This document shows positions 44,843 to 55,660 of a DNA stretch of 64,000 nucleotides, in pieces. The DNA lies in assembly GCA_036924285.1 (NCBI GenBank), contig JAYKYS010000015.1, forward strand, positions 8,122,001 through 8,186,000, written 5' to 3'. The DNA comes from Asterella californica (taxonomy: Eukaryota > Streptophyta > Marchantiopsida > Marchantiales > Aytoniaceae). Position 1 is the stretch's first letter, and each line of letters starts with the position of its first letter. Position numbers and translations under genes: made by a program. Below the pieces are notes generated by a model. That model had not been told where the DNA came from. It made no database searches and saw only the letters and a program-made list of their open reading frames with translations.

Positions 44843-46848
44843 TGTCGGATATTGCGTGAAGGATGTCCAGGAAAACGCGAGGTTCCTGGTTGTGGAGATG
44901 TTGTGTGTTGAAACAGAGACAAGACAGAGAAAAACAATCACAAAAACGAACGCTGCGATATATACACTCCAAATGTATGTACACTGCCGGTTCTTTCTCC
45001 TAAGAGCACAGAACTGAGAACCAGACCAGAACCTGCTTCAAAAGTCCTTAAAAATAACCTTTGAATCACAACCCTGACCCAAAAACACCAAAGCGTAGCT
45101 CAAAGCAAGAGAAAACTTCCATTTGTTAACAAATAGAGCCAAAGCAGTATCATGCGATCCAAACCCAAAGCCAAACCACACCCATGTATAAGCTCTTAGC
45201 TAAAGCTAGCTACCACAAGCTGTCTACAGCCAACCAGAACTCTAACGAACTCAAAAGAGCAAAATCCGTAGCGAAGAAACCGAAAAAGGTCTATCTGTGG
45301 ACTTCCTCCTTTCGCTGAACGGACTTCAGATGTCGATAGGGTCTCCTCCGCTTACTCCTTTAACCCAGGAAACCTTCAGATCCGAATCCCAACAGCCGAG
45401 ATATCGTCGATTTTCGATCGCAAGTGATCGAAACTTCAAAAATTCCTCCCTGCGGCTTAAAACCACACACACCGCACAAACGGATCGTCTAAACTGATAT
45501 CCGTCTTCTCTGGCAAATAGATCTAGCTACCTTGAACCCAACAAGACTCCAAACAAGTCGTTTGGAGTTCCCCTTGCAAAACCATACAAGAAATTTGATC
45601 GCAGGTTGCAAAAAACTGACGTAAATCAGCTCCCTGCGGCTCAAACTTGCTCACCACACTCAAACCAACAATCCAATTCACGTACAGTCTTCTCCTATGC
45701 GTACATGAAGACTCCCTGATCGCGTAGGCATCAAAAACGAAGAGCTTGGCTCACCGATCGCGAAGAACAATCTAATCTCAGGTCGCAGGCGATGAAAAAC
45801 TTGACGCAAGCGCTTCCCTGCGAGCCAGTTTCACTCAGAACTCCCAAACCGTCTGATGAAACTTCGTATCGTCTTCAATTTCCTGAAGAACTCGTTGTTT
45901 TGAACCCGATGGATCCAAGGACAGCAAGTTTGGACTCCGGAACGGCCCGAACGGTCCAACTCTCCTTCATAGGTAACTGAAAACCCCAAATTTGCTTCCT
46001 GCGTCTCAATTTCCCCCAGAACACAACCCCCGATCCGTCTCTTCAAGAACCGTCTTAACCTCTGCATAGCCTGCATAGATCTGAACCCGATGACACCTTG
46101 CGCTCGTGTATTGGACTTCCCAATTCTCCGAAACGTCCACCGACAGGTCGCAGGAATAAGCAAGCTCCTTAAGCAGCTCCCTTGCAAAAGTCTCTGAACG
46201 TACGAAGTTCTCACATAATAATGAAGCAAGCCCCTTGCGTCTTTGATATAGCGCCTGAAGCCTCAAATACCCAGTCAGCAAGTAAACTAAGATCTAGCTT
46301 GATTTTGTCTTCTTTCGAGTCGCATAACTTTTTCACTAGATGTCCAAACGAAGTAAACAAGATGCCCATGGAAAGCTGGCAACAAGCTCTATCCATCTAT
46401 GTGATGAAAGTGAAGATCCGAAGTTGCGCCAAAAGCCCGTAAGCTGGGACCTAACTTGTTTTCTCCATCTTTCGAGTCTTGTAATTTCTCCACTAGGCGT
46501 CCAAACGAAGTAGACAAAGTGCCTATGGAAAGCTGACAAGGAGCTCTACCCATTGATCTGATGAAAGCGAAGATCCGAAATGGTGCCAAAAACCCGTAAG
46601 CTGGGGCCTAGCTTGTTTTCTCCATCTTTCGAGTCCTTTAACTTCTCCACTAGGCGTCCAAACGAAGTAGACAAAGTGCCTATGGAAAGCTGACAAGGAG
46701 CTCTACCCATCTATGCGATGAAAATGAAGATCTGAGATTGTGTCAAAAACCCGTAAGCTGAGGCCTAGCTTGTCTTCTCATGAGTGTCTTTGGAGCGACA
46801 AGCATCGAAGTTCAAATTTCAAGTAGGAGCCGGTCCACGACACGACAT
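44843..46848 (-). mobile_element. Solo-LTR-like insertion in the element 3 LTR
   Basis: This roughly 2.0-kb segment is absent from the other LTR copy. It starts tgtcgg and ends cgaca (inverted TGTCG/CGACA ends). The bases atcg lie on both sides (44839-44842 and 46848-46851), a likely short target duplication overlapping the terminal A. There is no coding domain inside, as expected for a solo LTR left by recombination. It contains a three-unit tandem repeat. A diverged copy of part of it, in the opposite orientation, lies at about 48990-49600. Confidence 0.7.
46285..46770. repeat. Three-unit ~157-bp tandem repeat inside the solo LTR
   Basis: The anchor tctttcgagt occurs at 46311, 46469 and 46625. 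Each unit then has a cactag(g)cgtccaaacgaagta block, tatggaaagctg, and ccgtaagctg(g/a)g. The last two units are the most alike. The overlapping frames at 46211-46589 on the minus strand are this repeat read through. Confidence 0.9.
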
Positions 46849-47395
46849 CGCGTTCACCTAGAAGCTTTTCATTTCCTATTCAGAAAGATGTGCGTACATT
46901 TCTAGTCTCCTCTCTACTCGATTTTGTTCTCTACTCTCAGTCCTTAGATGTCAAAACTCTAATCAGTCAGAAAATCTCTTCAGACGTAACCTCAGCTCTA
47001 TTATTTTTCTACCCGATAGTCTCTGCACGGTACTTCAATATTTTGACAATGCTCGACAATTCTCTCATCTCTGGAGTACATCCCTCTGGGTTTTCCTCCA
47101 CCCTACGTAACCTTCAGTTTCACCTAGCATGGATAAAAGATGTCCTAAACAGATGACAGCAGAAAAATAAATCATTGATAATAAATCTACACGTAAGAAG
47201 ACTAGTTCACTAAGCTTTCGCAGGTTCATCTGTACGGACGGCCATCGAGTCGGTCGTACAGTCAGCATGTGACACCTCCACCCGAAGTAACTCCACCACG
47301 GTTACCTCTGACAATCAGAATCACCTCGTTCAGACACGTGGAGCCCGAGTTATCACCATTGTCGTTTTCCGGCCCCGTTAAACTTTGAAGTGCCG

Positions 47396-47421
47396 TAAGT
47401 ATTGCCTCAGGGCAATACTTA
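47396..47421. repeat. 11-bp-arm palindrome present only in one LTR of element 3
   Basis: taagtattgcc (47396-47406) pairs exactly with 47411-47421 over a 4-base loop (tcag). At the matching place in the other LTR (about 37626-37640) the left arm and loop are present, but the right arm is replaced by unrelated sequence. Confidence 0.88.
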
Positions 47422-48174
47422 GAGGGCTGCAACCGAATTTGTACTAGTGACCCCGACAACCCGAAGGTGAGCTTAATCCTCTAGCATAAGGTGGTAAACT
47501 CCCTCTAGCATCCACACCAGATGATTGCACTAATGTGAGGATAGGCAGAGGCGTCCCGCATTCACGGTACGTTTAAGAGACACAGTGTCCCGCCTCTAGG
47601 CAACTTGGTGCCTCTCATATTCCCTTGAAAGGACCAGTCTACTCCAAGCCGGTTGTGAGTCTGAATGGATTTGATCAGGAGACCTCCTCCCTACAAGTTT
47701 CTCAGCTACACCACGGAAGCTGATCTCACAGCTGGTTCTAGAGACCAGTTTCTAAGCTGATATGCTAGAAAACTACGGTATTTTATCTTTTCTTTGCTAA
47801 CACAAAGTGTCATAACTTTCTCTAGACATGCTCTTTTTGTGCATTTTGAAATGCAAAAAAGTACTACATACTACAATCTACATAAAAAAAGTCTAAAACA
47901 TATTTTTTGAACTCACTCAGATTTATGGTAAATTTCTCGGTATCAAAAATCTTGTAGAAGAACTCCAAGTAACTTTCTGCCTGCAACTCCGTTTGTAACT
48001 TTAGAACATACCATGGTGATCAGCGCGATGAGACCTATGCAGTGGTGTTTTCAGATTTTTGAATGCTCACTTTTTCCAGAATCGACTTCTCTGAGATCTT
48101 AACTTCACTCAGAGAGATTGACTTCTAATTGAGAGGTGAATTATTTACCATGTGGAATAATTCACATCACGACA

Positions 48175-48985
48175 ACATACAAAGTGACAAAGACCTAACT
48201 AATGAATCAACACGACAATGATCTATAGAATTTGATATACATTATTATGATGGACACAAATTGTCATATAATGTCCAAGAAGTCAATGTTCTTGCCAAGT
48301 TTCTTAGAATTCGTGTTTGTCATTTATGTGATTGGGCGAGCTTTGTCGCGTCATGGACCGACAATAGCATGAACAAAGGTCTGGGAAAATTATTTTTTCC
48401 AAACTTGCTGCTGGTACATTCTGAAAACAGCATTGAGTAGATCTCTCAAGGAGATTAAAATTGATATTTAAATCATCGTAAACATAGCAAAGACGAAGAA
48501 GTAATGGAGATTTTAACTTTTACAGATTTTGACCAACAACAAATAGTTGTTAGTATCATGATGTCCCAAGGACGGACGCCTCAATGGTGGAGCGATCCAA
48601 GGACGACGGGTGCCCCAAGCTGGAGAGACCCAAAGAAGACCTAGCGTCCCAAACTGCAGCGATCCTAGGGTGAAGTACGTGCTAAGGTGGGTGATCTAGG
48701 TGGGAAAATGCGACCGAGATGGGAAAAACAACAACAGGTAGTTATTTACAAAGGATAATAACAACATTTGGTTATTAGCAAAAACAAGTTCGATGTAAAA
48801 AAAGAGAAAAAGATCTTTTCTGGAGGATTTGGAGGTTTCACGGACTGTGACTGAGATTAGAGGGTGCTTAAAGGGTCAGCTTGTACTTACGACTTGTTGT
48901 TAAGATCCGTGCTAGCTACACAAAGTATAACACACTTTGTGTGGTGTGTTCTGGGAGAATTGAGACATAGAGAGGGAAGATTGGA
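48175..48985. other. Intergenic DNA
   Basis: No gene is recognised. Around 48565-48675 a short run of similar phrases (gatccaaggacgac, gagacccaaagaagacc) suggests an old tandem repeat. Confidence 0.35.
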
Positions 48986-48989
48986 GTGC

Positions 48990-49605
48990 TTAAGTTACTT
49001 CCGAAGGAGAGATTGTTCCGGCCATTTCGAGTTCCAAACTTGATGTCCTTGGATCCATTGGGATCAGAACATTGAGTTCTTCACGAGATTGAAGACGTTG
49101 TCGTGTCGTGGATCTACTATGATATTCAGCTAAGGTCCTATGATGATATTTTATCAACTTGTTACCAGTATGTTTTTTACTGCACCATTAGATAGTATTG
49201 CACTGCTAGTACAGTAGTGCACTACACTACTAGTACCATGACGAAACTGAGGAAGTGATGATGTAGTGTTACGGATGCGGAGGTTGTACATAGGGAGTTG
49301 GATCGTAGGACGTTGTTGTGAAGCTAGCTGTTAGCAAAGGGATTTTTCTCTTGCTTCGAGTTACGCTTGTCTCATGATTGGTTTAGGAACTTGAGTCAAA
49401 CTAGAGACTTTTCTAGTCTACTCATCTCATTTTTGTGGTACATAGCAGGTGTGTATACAAAGTGAGGGTTGGAATATCTTGTGAAGTTTGTTCTCGTGGT
49501 TGTTTTCTCTCTCATCTTTGTTCAGCACTCGATATCTCCACAACCAGGAACCTCCTATTTTCCTGGACAACCTTCACGCACAATACAATATGATATTGTT
49601 ATGAA
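48990..49605 (+). mobile_element. Diverged LTR fragment related to the 44.8-46.8 kb insertion
   Basis: Read on the plus strand, gatgtccttggatccattgggatcagaac...gagttcttca (near 49040-49085) matches the reverse complement of 45870-45955. The end, tctccacaaccaggaacctcct...cctggacaaccttcacgcacaata (near 49532-49585), matches the reverse complement of 44850-44905. The copy is therefore in the opposite orientation and has lost its boundaries. Confidence 0.7.
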
Positions 49606-50158
49606 GTTTCATCAGGTGAACTGAGAGATGTGAAAGAGATTGACTTACAGGGAGAAGATCTTTATCGATTTCACGTGCAAAATTTGTAATGATACGATAA
49701 CGTGATGTTCTCCGAACTCTGAGTAATGATTTAACTTCGTCAAGAGTGATGAACTTAATGACACCTACAAAGATGACAAGGACATGATGAATAATATATT
49801 ATAGTATTCTTTTGGATGTTTCTTGTGTGATGCATAAAAAACTGAGATTCTTCATAATATTCATATGTCGAAGAACAGCTTGAGTCGAGCTAAAGTGAAT
49901 ATCCTCTATGTGCTAATAACATGCATACAAAAGGAAGCGGTTGAACAAGAGAATCTCTAGTCTTGAGTTAGTCTAGATTGAAGAAACAAGAGTGTGAAGT
50001 GTTACTCGTGATTCACATCAGTATGTCAGATGCACACGTTGACACACCTACACGTGAGCAGATATATATATATGATCACACGATGGACCAATGATAGAAT
50101 TCTGAAGTAGAATAATTTTTGAGACGGAGAACGACTAAACTCTTCCCTTCTCACTCTA
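49606..50158. other. Intergenic AT-rich DNA
   Basis: No feature is recognised. Its last 20 bases form a pyrimidine tract ending ctctag, which would serve as a splice acceptor for the coding frame that follows. Confidence 0.35.
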
Positions 50159-51709
50159 GTGTCTCAAGAGGGACTAGACACTCATCAGAAGACAATTACA
50201 GTGCCGGAAGATGACTCCAGTGACACAGAAGACGCGTCGCCACCAAAGAAGATGAGACCTAAGAGCGTTCTTAGAAAGAGTACATATTTCCTGATCATTC
50301 ACTCCGGATCCGAGTCGGATTCGCAGGAAGATACCCCCAGCACCAAGATCACCAGGAAGACAACTGCTGTGACCACGGGAGTCTTCCGAAGACTCCAAAA
50401 GCCTAGATCTGGGTCGACTACGACCGGAAGATGCGTAGAGAAGAGGACTGCTTCTGCGGTGAAAAGAGATCTTCCACCCCAGAAGATATTGAGGATAACG
50501 TCTTCCCAGAAACCAAAGGAGAAGACCATTGTGGTGGAAGAGGTACGCATGCCTCTGGAAGACAAGGAAGCTGCCATAGATCGATTTGTGGGCATGAACC
50601 TGTCTTCTGCGAGAAGACGACTAGAGGAGTTCAGCGCCTTCTTCAGTTTGGAGATCCATCCAGCGATGGAGTTGATGGAGAGGCGTGCGATGACTCAAGG
50701 GAAGCCGCTGTAGCCTGGATTTGGTCTTCGGACCTTGATCCAGCAGGAGGAAGCCCACAAGCAGAAGTTGGAAGCTATGGAAGCTATGGAAGCCAACCTC
50801 CGCACCACGGAGAAGATTGCCACAAAGTATAAGGCGGAAGCTTCCGCGTCCGTCAAGGAGTTGGCACAGCTGCGGAAGAGCAACCCGGAGTTGCAGATGC
50901 GAGTTCAACAGCGAGAGCAAGAAGTTCTGCGGATCAGAGATAAGTTAACTGATCTCGCAGAGGAGAAGACGACTTGGAGTGTACTGCGGGAAGCCGCGAA
51001 AGCCCAGGTTGCAAAAGAGACGAAGCAGCAAATAGAAGCAGAAGCCCGAGCCAAGGAGATCATGGCACAGATGAGAGAAGCGCTTCGGAAGAAGTTCAAC
51101 TTCACTACGGGAAGGAAGCTTCTGACCCTAGCTCGTACATGGGATGACGCTTCTAGAGAGATGTTGGTGGACTGCAAGGAGAGCATGTTCCGCTACCTGG
51201 ATCGGCAGGTCGAGGATCTGAAGACTCTCTACGGTCTTCTCTCTATTCTCCATCATGCAGCTACGTCTTCTGGTGCACCAAGACCAGCAATTGGAGAGGA
51301 CCTCGACAAGGAGGAGTTTGACCTTTCTGTCTACTTGGTGGTGATAGCGTTGGAAGCCGAGAAGAAGAGCAAGAAAGCCTCGGAAGACAAGATGTCTTCT
51401 GGTAGTCAGGAAGAGGAGATGGCTTCCCAGGTGTTCAGAGTGGAGAAGATTATTATCTCCGACCCCTGTGAGATTACCTCAGCTCCTAGTGTCGAGTAGA
51501 TGGCACAGAAGAGTCAGGAAGCGCATGTGGATTCGGCTTCCCATGGACCTCTTCTGGCCTCCGAAGCCATGCCAGAGACACACAGGATTAACACTGAGGA
51601 GGATGTCACCTCAGCCGCACAAGAGGTACCAGCAGGGTCACCTACGGTGTCAGAAGCCGACTTAGAGTCTCATGCAGGTGAAGATCCCTTGGAGATCAGG
51701 AATAGGTAG
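50159..51709 (+). pseudogene. Coiled-coil protein frame with two in-frame TAG codons
   Basis: One reading frame of 517 codons runs through this interval, broken only by TAG at 50711-50713 and TAG at 51497-51499. The first part (184 codons) is acidic, then Ser/Lys-rich (EDDSSDTEDASPPKK). The middle part (after 50713) is a long charged coiled coil (EEAHKQKLEAMEAMEANLR through EIMAQMREALRKKF), followed by a compact helical region. The last 69 codons are acidic. There is no ATG at the start, but cactctag at 50151-50158 could be a splice acceptor. I do not recognise the family; it resembles gag-like or accessory proteins of plant retroelements. Both stops could be CAG to TAG changes. Readthrough is possible but neither site has the strong CARYYA context. 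Confidence 0.5.
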
Positions 51710-53569
51710 TAGAGGTAGTTAGCTGTTAATTATTCTAGCTATTTTGTAAGAAATCAAAGTCTGCTATTTTAAGATGTGCAACTCCCTCTTTATTTTAGAT
51801 GATTGTCCATCTTGCAGGATAAGCAACGATACGAGTAGAAAGTACTTTCCAAACTGAGAGGAAGAACCGAAGCCTGGGAGGTGGTGGCTCTGATAGCGCC
51901 CCATTTTCCTCTGGGCTGTGAGTTGCGATTGGAAAGGATCTCTCTCTTACGACTCAAGACAATTGTATAAAATCGATGCCAGTGTAGAATTTTAAGCACA
52001 CATACTACACACACTGCACGTGCAGAATTGGGATAGATCCGCATCCTTGCTTCTAGCAGGAGATCATAAGGATGTAGACATTAGTAGATAACATAAACAG
52101 GGAACGACATCATCGTGCAGTCTTGCTTCCAAGCTAGTGTGTCGAGGGATAGTGACAGAAAATGGATGGAGTAAGCTTCCAGAAGCCAATGTAACTTTTT
52201 CTCGGGGATTGGATTTCTGATTTCATTGCAGAAGCTATGTATATGTCTTCTGGAGAGTGGGTTTCATCGAATCCGTACCTAATTGTGCATGAGAAGCCTT
52301 CTTGTTGAGTGGCGGTGATTGTTAGAAGTTGTGCAGAGTTCAAGCTTGTCTCATCTAGTGGAGCACTTTGGATCCACAAACAGATTGTCCATGAGAGATT
52401 GGTCCCCTGAGTCAAAGTAGTCAGAGCAAAGACAAAAGAAGCCAGAAGCCTTCTTTCCACAGCAGAAGACGTCATTCTCGGTTGGAAGTCAATGTAACTG
52501 TAAGCAGATCTTTGGTCTTCTTCCCCAATTTACTACAAGCAGGGGGATGGCTTGTTAGTCAAGATCCGGACTAGAAACCTATCAGAATCTTAATTTCTCT
52601 CTTTTCTCTTGTTTCTTCTTGTTTGGATTTTCTCTTCTTCTCTCTCTTCCTTCATCTTCCCATCTTCCTATCTTCTTCTATTAGATTTCAGAAGCTTCTT
52701 TTGAGTATTAGTGAATGTGAATGTCGTGTAGTGCTTCCGAAAGACCGTTTTAGCAGGCAAAAGCATGGGAAGGCTACAAGGGACATACACATTGTGATTA
52801 ATCTAACCTGTTGGAAATTGTAAGAGCAATTGGTGATCAGTAGTAGGAATCGACATTTAGGGAGCTGAGTCAACCTTCTGGAGGTGTCAGAAGTCGAGTT
52901 GAACCCTTAGAAGCCGAGAATTGCTTCTGGAAGTCGATGTGAGAAGACTGGAAGCCGTGACCTGGAAGTAGTAATCGTCTTCCCGGACTTCTCTGTGGGT
53001 AATTGTGTGATATTTTAGATAGTAATTGTATGTTAATGTCCATAGCACCTTCTGAAGGATCTGGAAGCCGTGTGGTTTTGTGTGGATCGTCAATCCTACT
53101 CACCCACGTGTCTCCTGTAAGTTAAAGGTAGCACACATTTGACCATAAAGATCCAATCACACTCCTCTAGCATCCCTAAACTTCTCCAAGGGCTTGACTT
53201 GCCGAGTCAAATTAATCATTTAAGGTCTTCAAGAAATTTCTTGAAAACCTCAAAGTCAACATGGAGAAAATTCTACACTAAATACAAACCACTAATTCTG
53301 AAACACAAGTCTACTTGGAATCCTCACAATTAATAATTGTGCATCAAGAATATTCAATATAAAAATTATCCGTAAATAATTCACGATCAAAAGTATTACT
53401 ACTAGTAAAGCATGATAGTTCATCATTGTTTTTGATCCTCCGTAAATTAATGCATACTTATGTTATATCGGATGAGTCATCATACTATTTTGAGAGTTTC
53501 AAACGTTATCTTGTGTATCAGTGAGAGGATTGTGGATTTCGTCTCTTGTTGTTATACTCCGGAAGTCAC
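51710..53569. other. Intergenic DNA downstream of the coiled-coil frame
   Basis: No gene is recognised. The motif agaagcc/ggcttct and its variants recur through 52130-53060, echoing the gaagcc-rich codon use of the preceding frame. The two may therefore belong to one old element whose ends I cannot find. Confidence 0.35.
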
Positions 53570-54135
53570 ATGCACGTTGAAACTCTTTCTGATGATGAGT
53601 TGTTTTTTAGGATGTGGAATAATCAAAGGGTGATGGTCATTTCGGTTGTGCTTGTTATGACTAGTGATATGAGAGATGGTCACGTCAAGAGTGACCAACG
53701 ATTTGTGAATCTCTTTGTTGGAGTGAAAGATGTCTTGAACCAGATCTCAACATGTCCTTCACTGTTCAAGAACATAACAAATTTCAACATAGAAGAGTTG
53801 GAAGACTTGTGCAGCATCATTTATCCCATCCTCCATACCACTCTGAAGTCTACTCATGCTACTTTGAAATCCACTGCTGGTCGACCTGCAAAATTGACTC
53901 TTGATCAACGTGATTTGAGTACAGTTTTGTATCTAAAACATGACAATACGATAGTATTTGATGCCATGCATTGGAACTGGAGTAAGAGTTCGCTCTTTGA
54001 TGATACTCTCTTCATGTGTACCGTGATCAATGAGATTATGAGGAACGATACTCGATGACCCATTGCTGAAGAACGACTTGCATTGGAAAAACGAGTAGAA
54101 AACTTATCTGGTTGTATCGGTCACATTGATGAAAG
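53570..54135 (+). pseudogene. Harbinger/DDE_Tnp_4-like transposase, N-terminal fragment
   Basis: From an ATG at 53570 the frame encodes about 162 residues up to a TGA at 54056-54058, then stays open into element 4. The segment AGRPAKLTLDQRDLSTVLYLKHDNTIVFDAMHWNWSKSSL (positions 53878-53997) fits the helix-turn-helix region before the DDE catalytic domain in PIF/Harbinger-type (DDE_Tnp_4) transposases. The part after the TGA (PIAEERLALEKRV...GCIGHIDE) fits the start of the catalytic domain, where the first Asp lies in a G-x-I-D motif. The TGA sits where relatives have Trp, so one base change explains it. The frame is cut at 54136 by the LTR element, and the rest of the catalytic domain is not found in the window. 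Confidence 0.6.
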
Positions 54136-54825
54136 TGTAGAGCCCACTTTTTCAATTTTTGATAGAAGAAGCTTGAAATGTAGAAGTTTGTAGAAGAAAT
54201 AAGAAGATAGAAGACAAATAGCGTAGTTTTAGTGAGGAAGAACAATTGTGAAGAGTCTTCAGAAGAAGACCTTCACAGGAAATATCTGAATAGAAAATAG
54301 AGGAAGAAGACTTCTTCAGAATACATTCCTTGAAGTATAATCTCTTCACGAATAGTCAGTAAGAGTTATAGCAGAAGATGGTCGAGTAAGAAAGAGCTAT
54401 CTAGCCGAAGAGGGGCAGAAAATGCAAGGGGCGAAGACGAAGACAGTCTACGCATACCCTTGTCAGTCCTGTAGCGAGAAACGAGTGATGACTTCGGCAC
54501 GTGTGAGGAGTTCAAACCTAATTATATACTTGGAACCTAGCTCATTATCCAAATCTACTTTTAGCGCACAGCGATTTCACATCTGCGGAGAGAGTTCAAG
54601 CGGAGATAGTGACATTTGGACGAAGGTTCACACTTGGACAAAGGCTAACTTGAGCGAAGACTATCGCATTAGGCGAAGATCATCCCAGAGTTCATACAAT
54701 CATCTTCGTAGGGTGCGATGTCTGTCACTTCGAAGTTACCGCGCATTCGAGTCTTTGAGTTAGACCAAGAAGAGCTAAGACATCTTCGGCCGAAGCTGAA
54801 GGAGCTAAGCTTGAGTTTCTTGACA
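54136..54825 (+). repeat. Element 4, 5' LTR
   Basis: It starts tgtagagcccac directly inside the transposase frame and ends ttcttgaca. Internal sequence beginning tggggaggttgg, a possible primer site, follows at once. Confidence 0.82.
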
Positions 54826-55622
54826 TGGGGAGGTTGGACCAGAAGACGAGAAAGACCAAACGAGCATTGAAAAGAAGATTAGTCCGTGAACAACTGTTAG
54901 AAGAAATCCAACGCCAGAAGGAAGCTACGAAGGAGCGAAGACGTCAAGCAGCCCAGAAGTGGCAGGAGATAAAAAGTTTATCTGAAGGGACTTCATCTTC
55001 GCTTGAAAGAAGCTCAGTACCTATTTCACCACGGACTCAGTATGAGAAGGACGAGCAGAAATATTGGAAGAAGAAGATTGATATCGGATCTCCAAGCTCG
55101 AGTGGGAGAAGTGGAGAGAGTTCGCCTAAAGACATATCATGGCTATCATTCCCTTCAAGGACCACAAGTTTGCATGAATCTCTGTTAGAACCAACGCATA
55201 AGGACAAGGGTATTCAAGCTAAAGACGAAGAGACAAATATAGAAGAAATTCTTTCTCTTCGAAGAGTGGAGTTATTTCAATCTTCATCTTCATCTTCATC
55301 TTCAAGTTCGGACAAGTCAGAATCCAACATTTTGACTACTCTTGCGGATAATCCAAATCTGAAAGCAGAAGTTGCCTTAGAATTGATCGTTCAACATGGA
55401 CCAGAAATCACAAGCTTTGTGGAGCTTCTGAAGAAACAAAGAGGAGAGGATTTAATTCGAGAATTGTTGCCCTTGAGATCATCTGCGCCTCAAATCCCGA
55501 ATATGGGACCATACAAAGTTTCAGAATGTTACGGTAATGGATCAGTCCAACTTGAAGACTTAGAAGGAAATCTTTTTGCTACTAGAGCGAATGAGGGAAG
55601 AATCAAGAGGTACTACTGCTGA
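54825..55622 (+). CDS. Element 4 internal protein: gag-like N-terminus joined to integrase tail
   Basis: The ATG at 54825 overlaps the end of the LTR; the protein has 265 residues. The N-terminal 60 residues are a basic coiled coil (KRRLVREQLLEEIQRQKEA). The middle is Ser-rich, with a run of ten Ser near residue 155 coded by a ttcatc repeat. The last 40 residues (MGPYKVSECYGNG..., ending GRIKRYYC) match the C-terminal tail of Ty3/gypsy integrase, the same fold as the GPYVVV...LRELDG tail of element 2. An internal deletion that kept the frame is the simplest origin. The frame is intact, so the protein may still be made; a role in packaging is possible but only inferred. Confidence 0.65.
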   Translation: MGRLDQKTRKTKRALKRRLVREQLLEEIQRQKEATKERRRQAAQKWQEIKSLSEGTSSSLERSSVPISPRTQYEKDEQKYWKKKIDIGSPSSSGRSGESSPKDISWLSFPSRTTSLHESLLEPTHKDKGIQAKDEETNIEEILSLRRVELFQSSSSSSSSSSDKSESNILTTLADNPNLKAEVALELIVQHGPEITSFVELLKKQRGEDLIRELLPLRSSAPQIPNMGPYKVSECYGNGSVQLEDLEGNLFATRANEGRIKRYYC

Positions 55623-55660
55623 TGTGTTCGCGGGGTCGCTCACATCTGGGGAGAGAAGTA

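Larger units (their letters stand above)
36820..48174 (-). mobile_element. Element 3: decayed Ty3/gypsy retrotransposon related to element 2
   Basis: This is a minus-strand element with LTRs at 36820-38388 (3') and 44597-48174 (5', enlarged by an insertion). LTR ends are TGTC/TGTA...GACA-like. The polypurine tract (38389-38400, agagggggtgga on the minus strand) and the primer site (about 44575-44592) match element 2 in place and sequence. The internal region carries recognisable gag, zinc knuckle, protease, reverse transcriptase, RNase H and integrase pieces, all broken by stops and frameshifts. The LTRs differ far more than those of elements 1 and 2 (roughly a tenth of positions in the stretches I compared). 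No matching target duplication is evident (tgagt before, acata after). Confidence 0.9.
44597..48174 (-). repeat. Element 3, 5' LTR, interrupted by a 2-kb insertion
   Basis: LTR sequence runs 44597-44838, breaks at cccgcgc, and resumes at gcgttcacc near 46851, continuing to 48174. With the insertion removed the length is about that of the 3' LTR. Confidence 0.88.

Noticed and set aside
46211..46589. Three similar overlapping minus-strand frames suggesting a small gene family
   Set aside because: They are the three units of the 157-bp tandem repeat inside the solo LTR.
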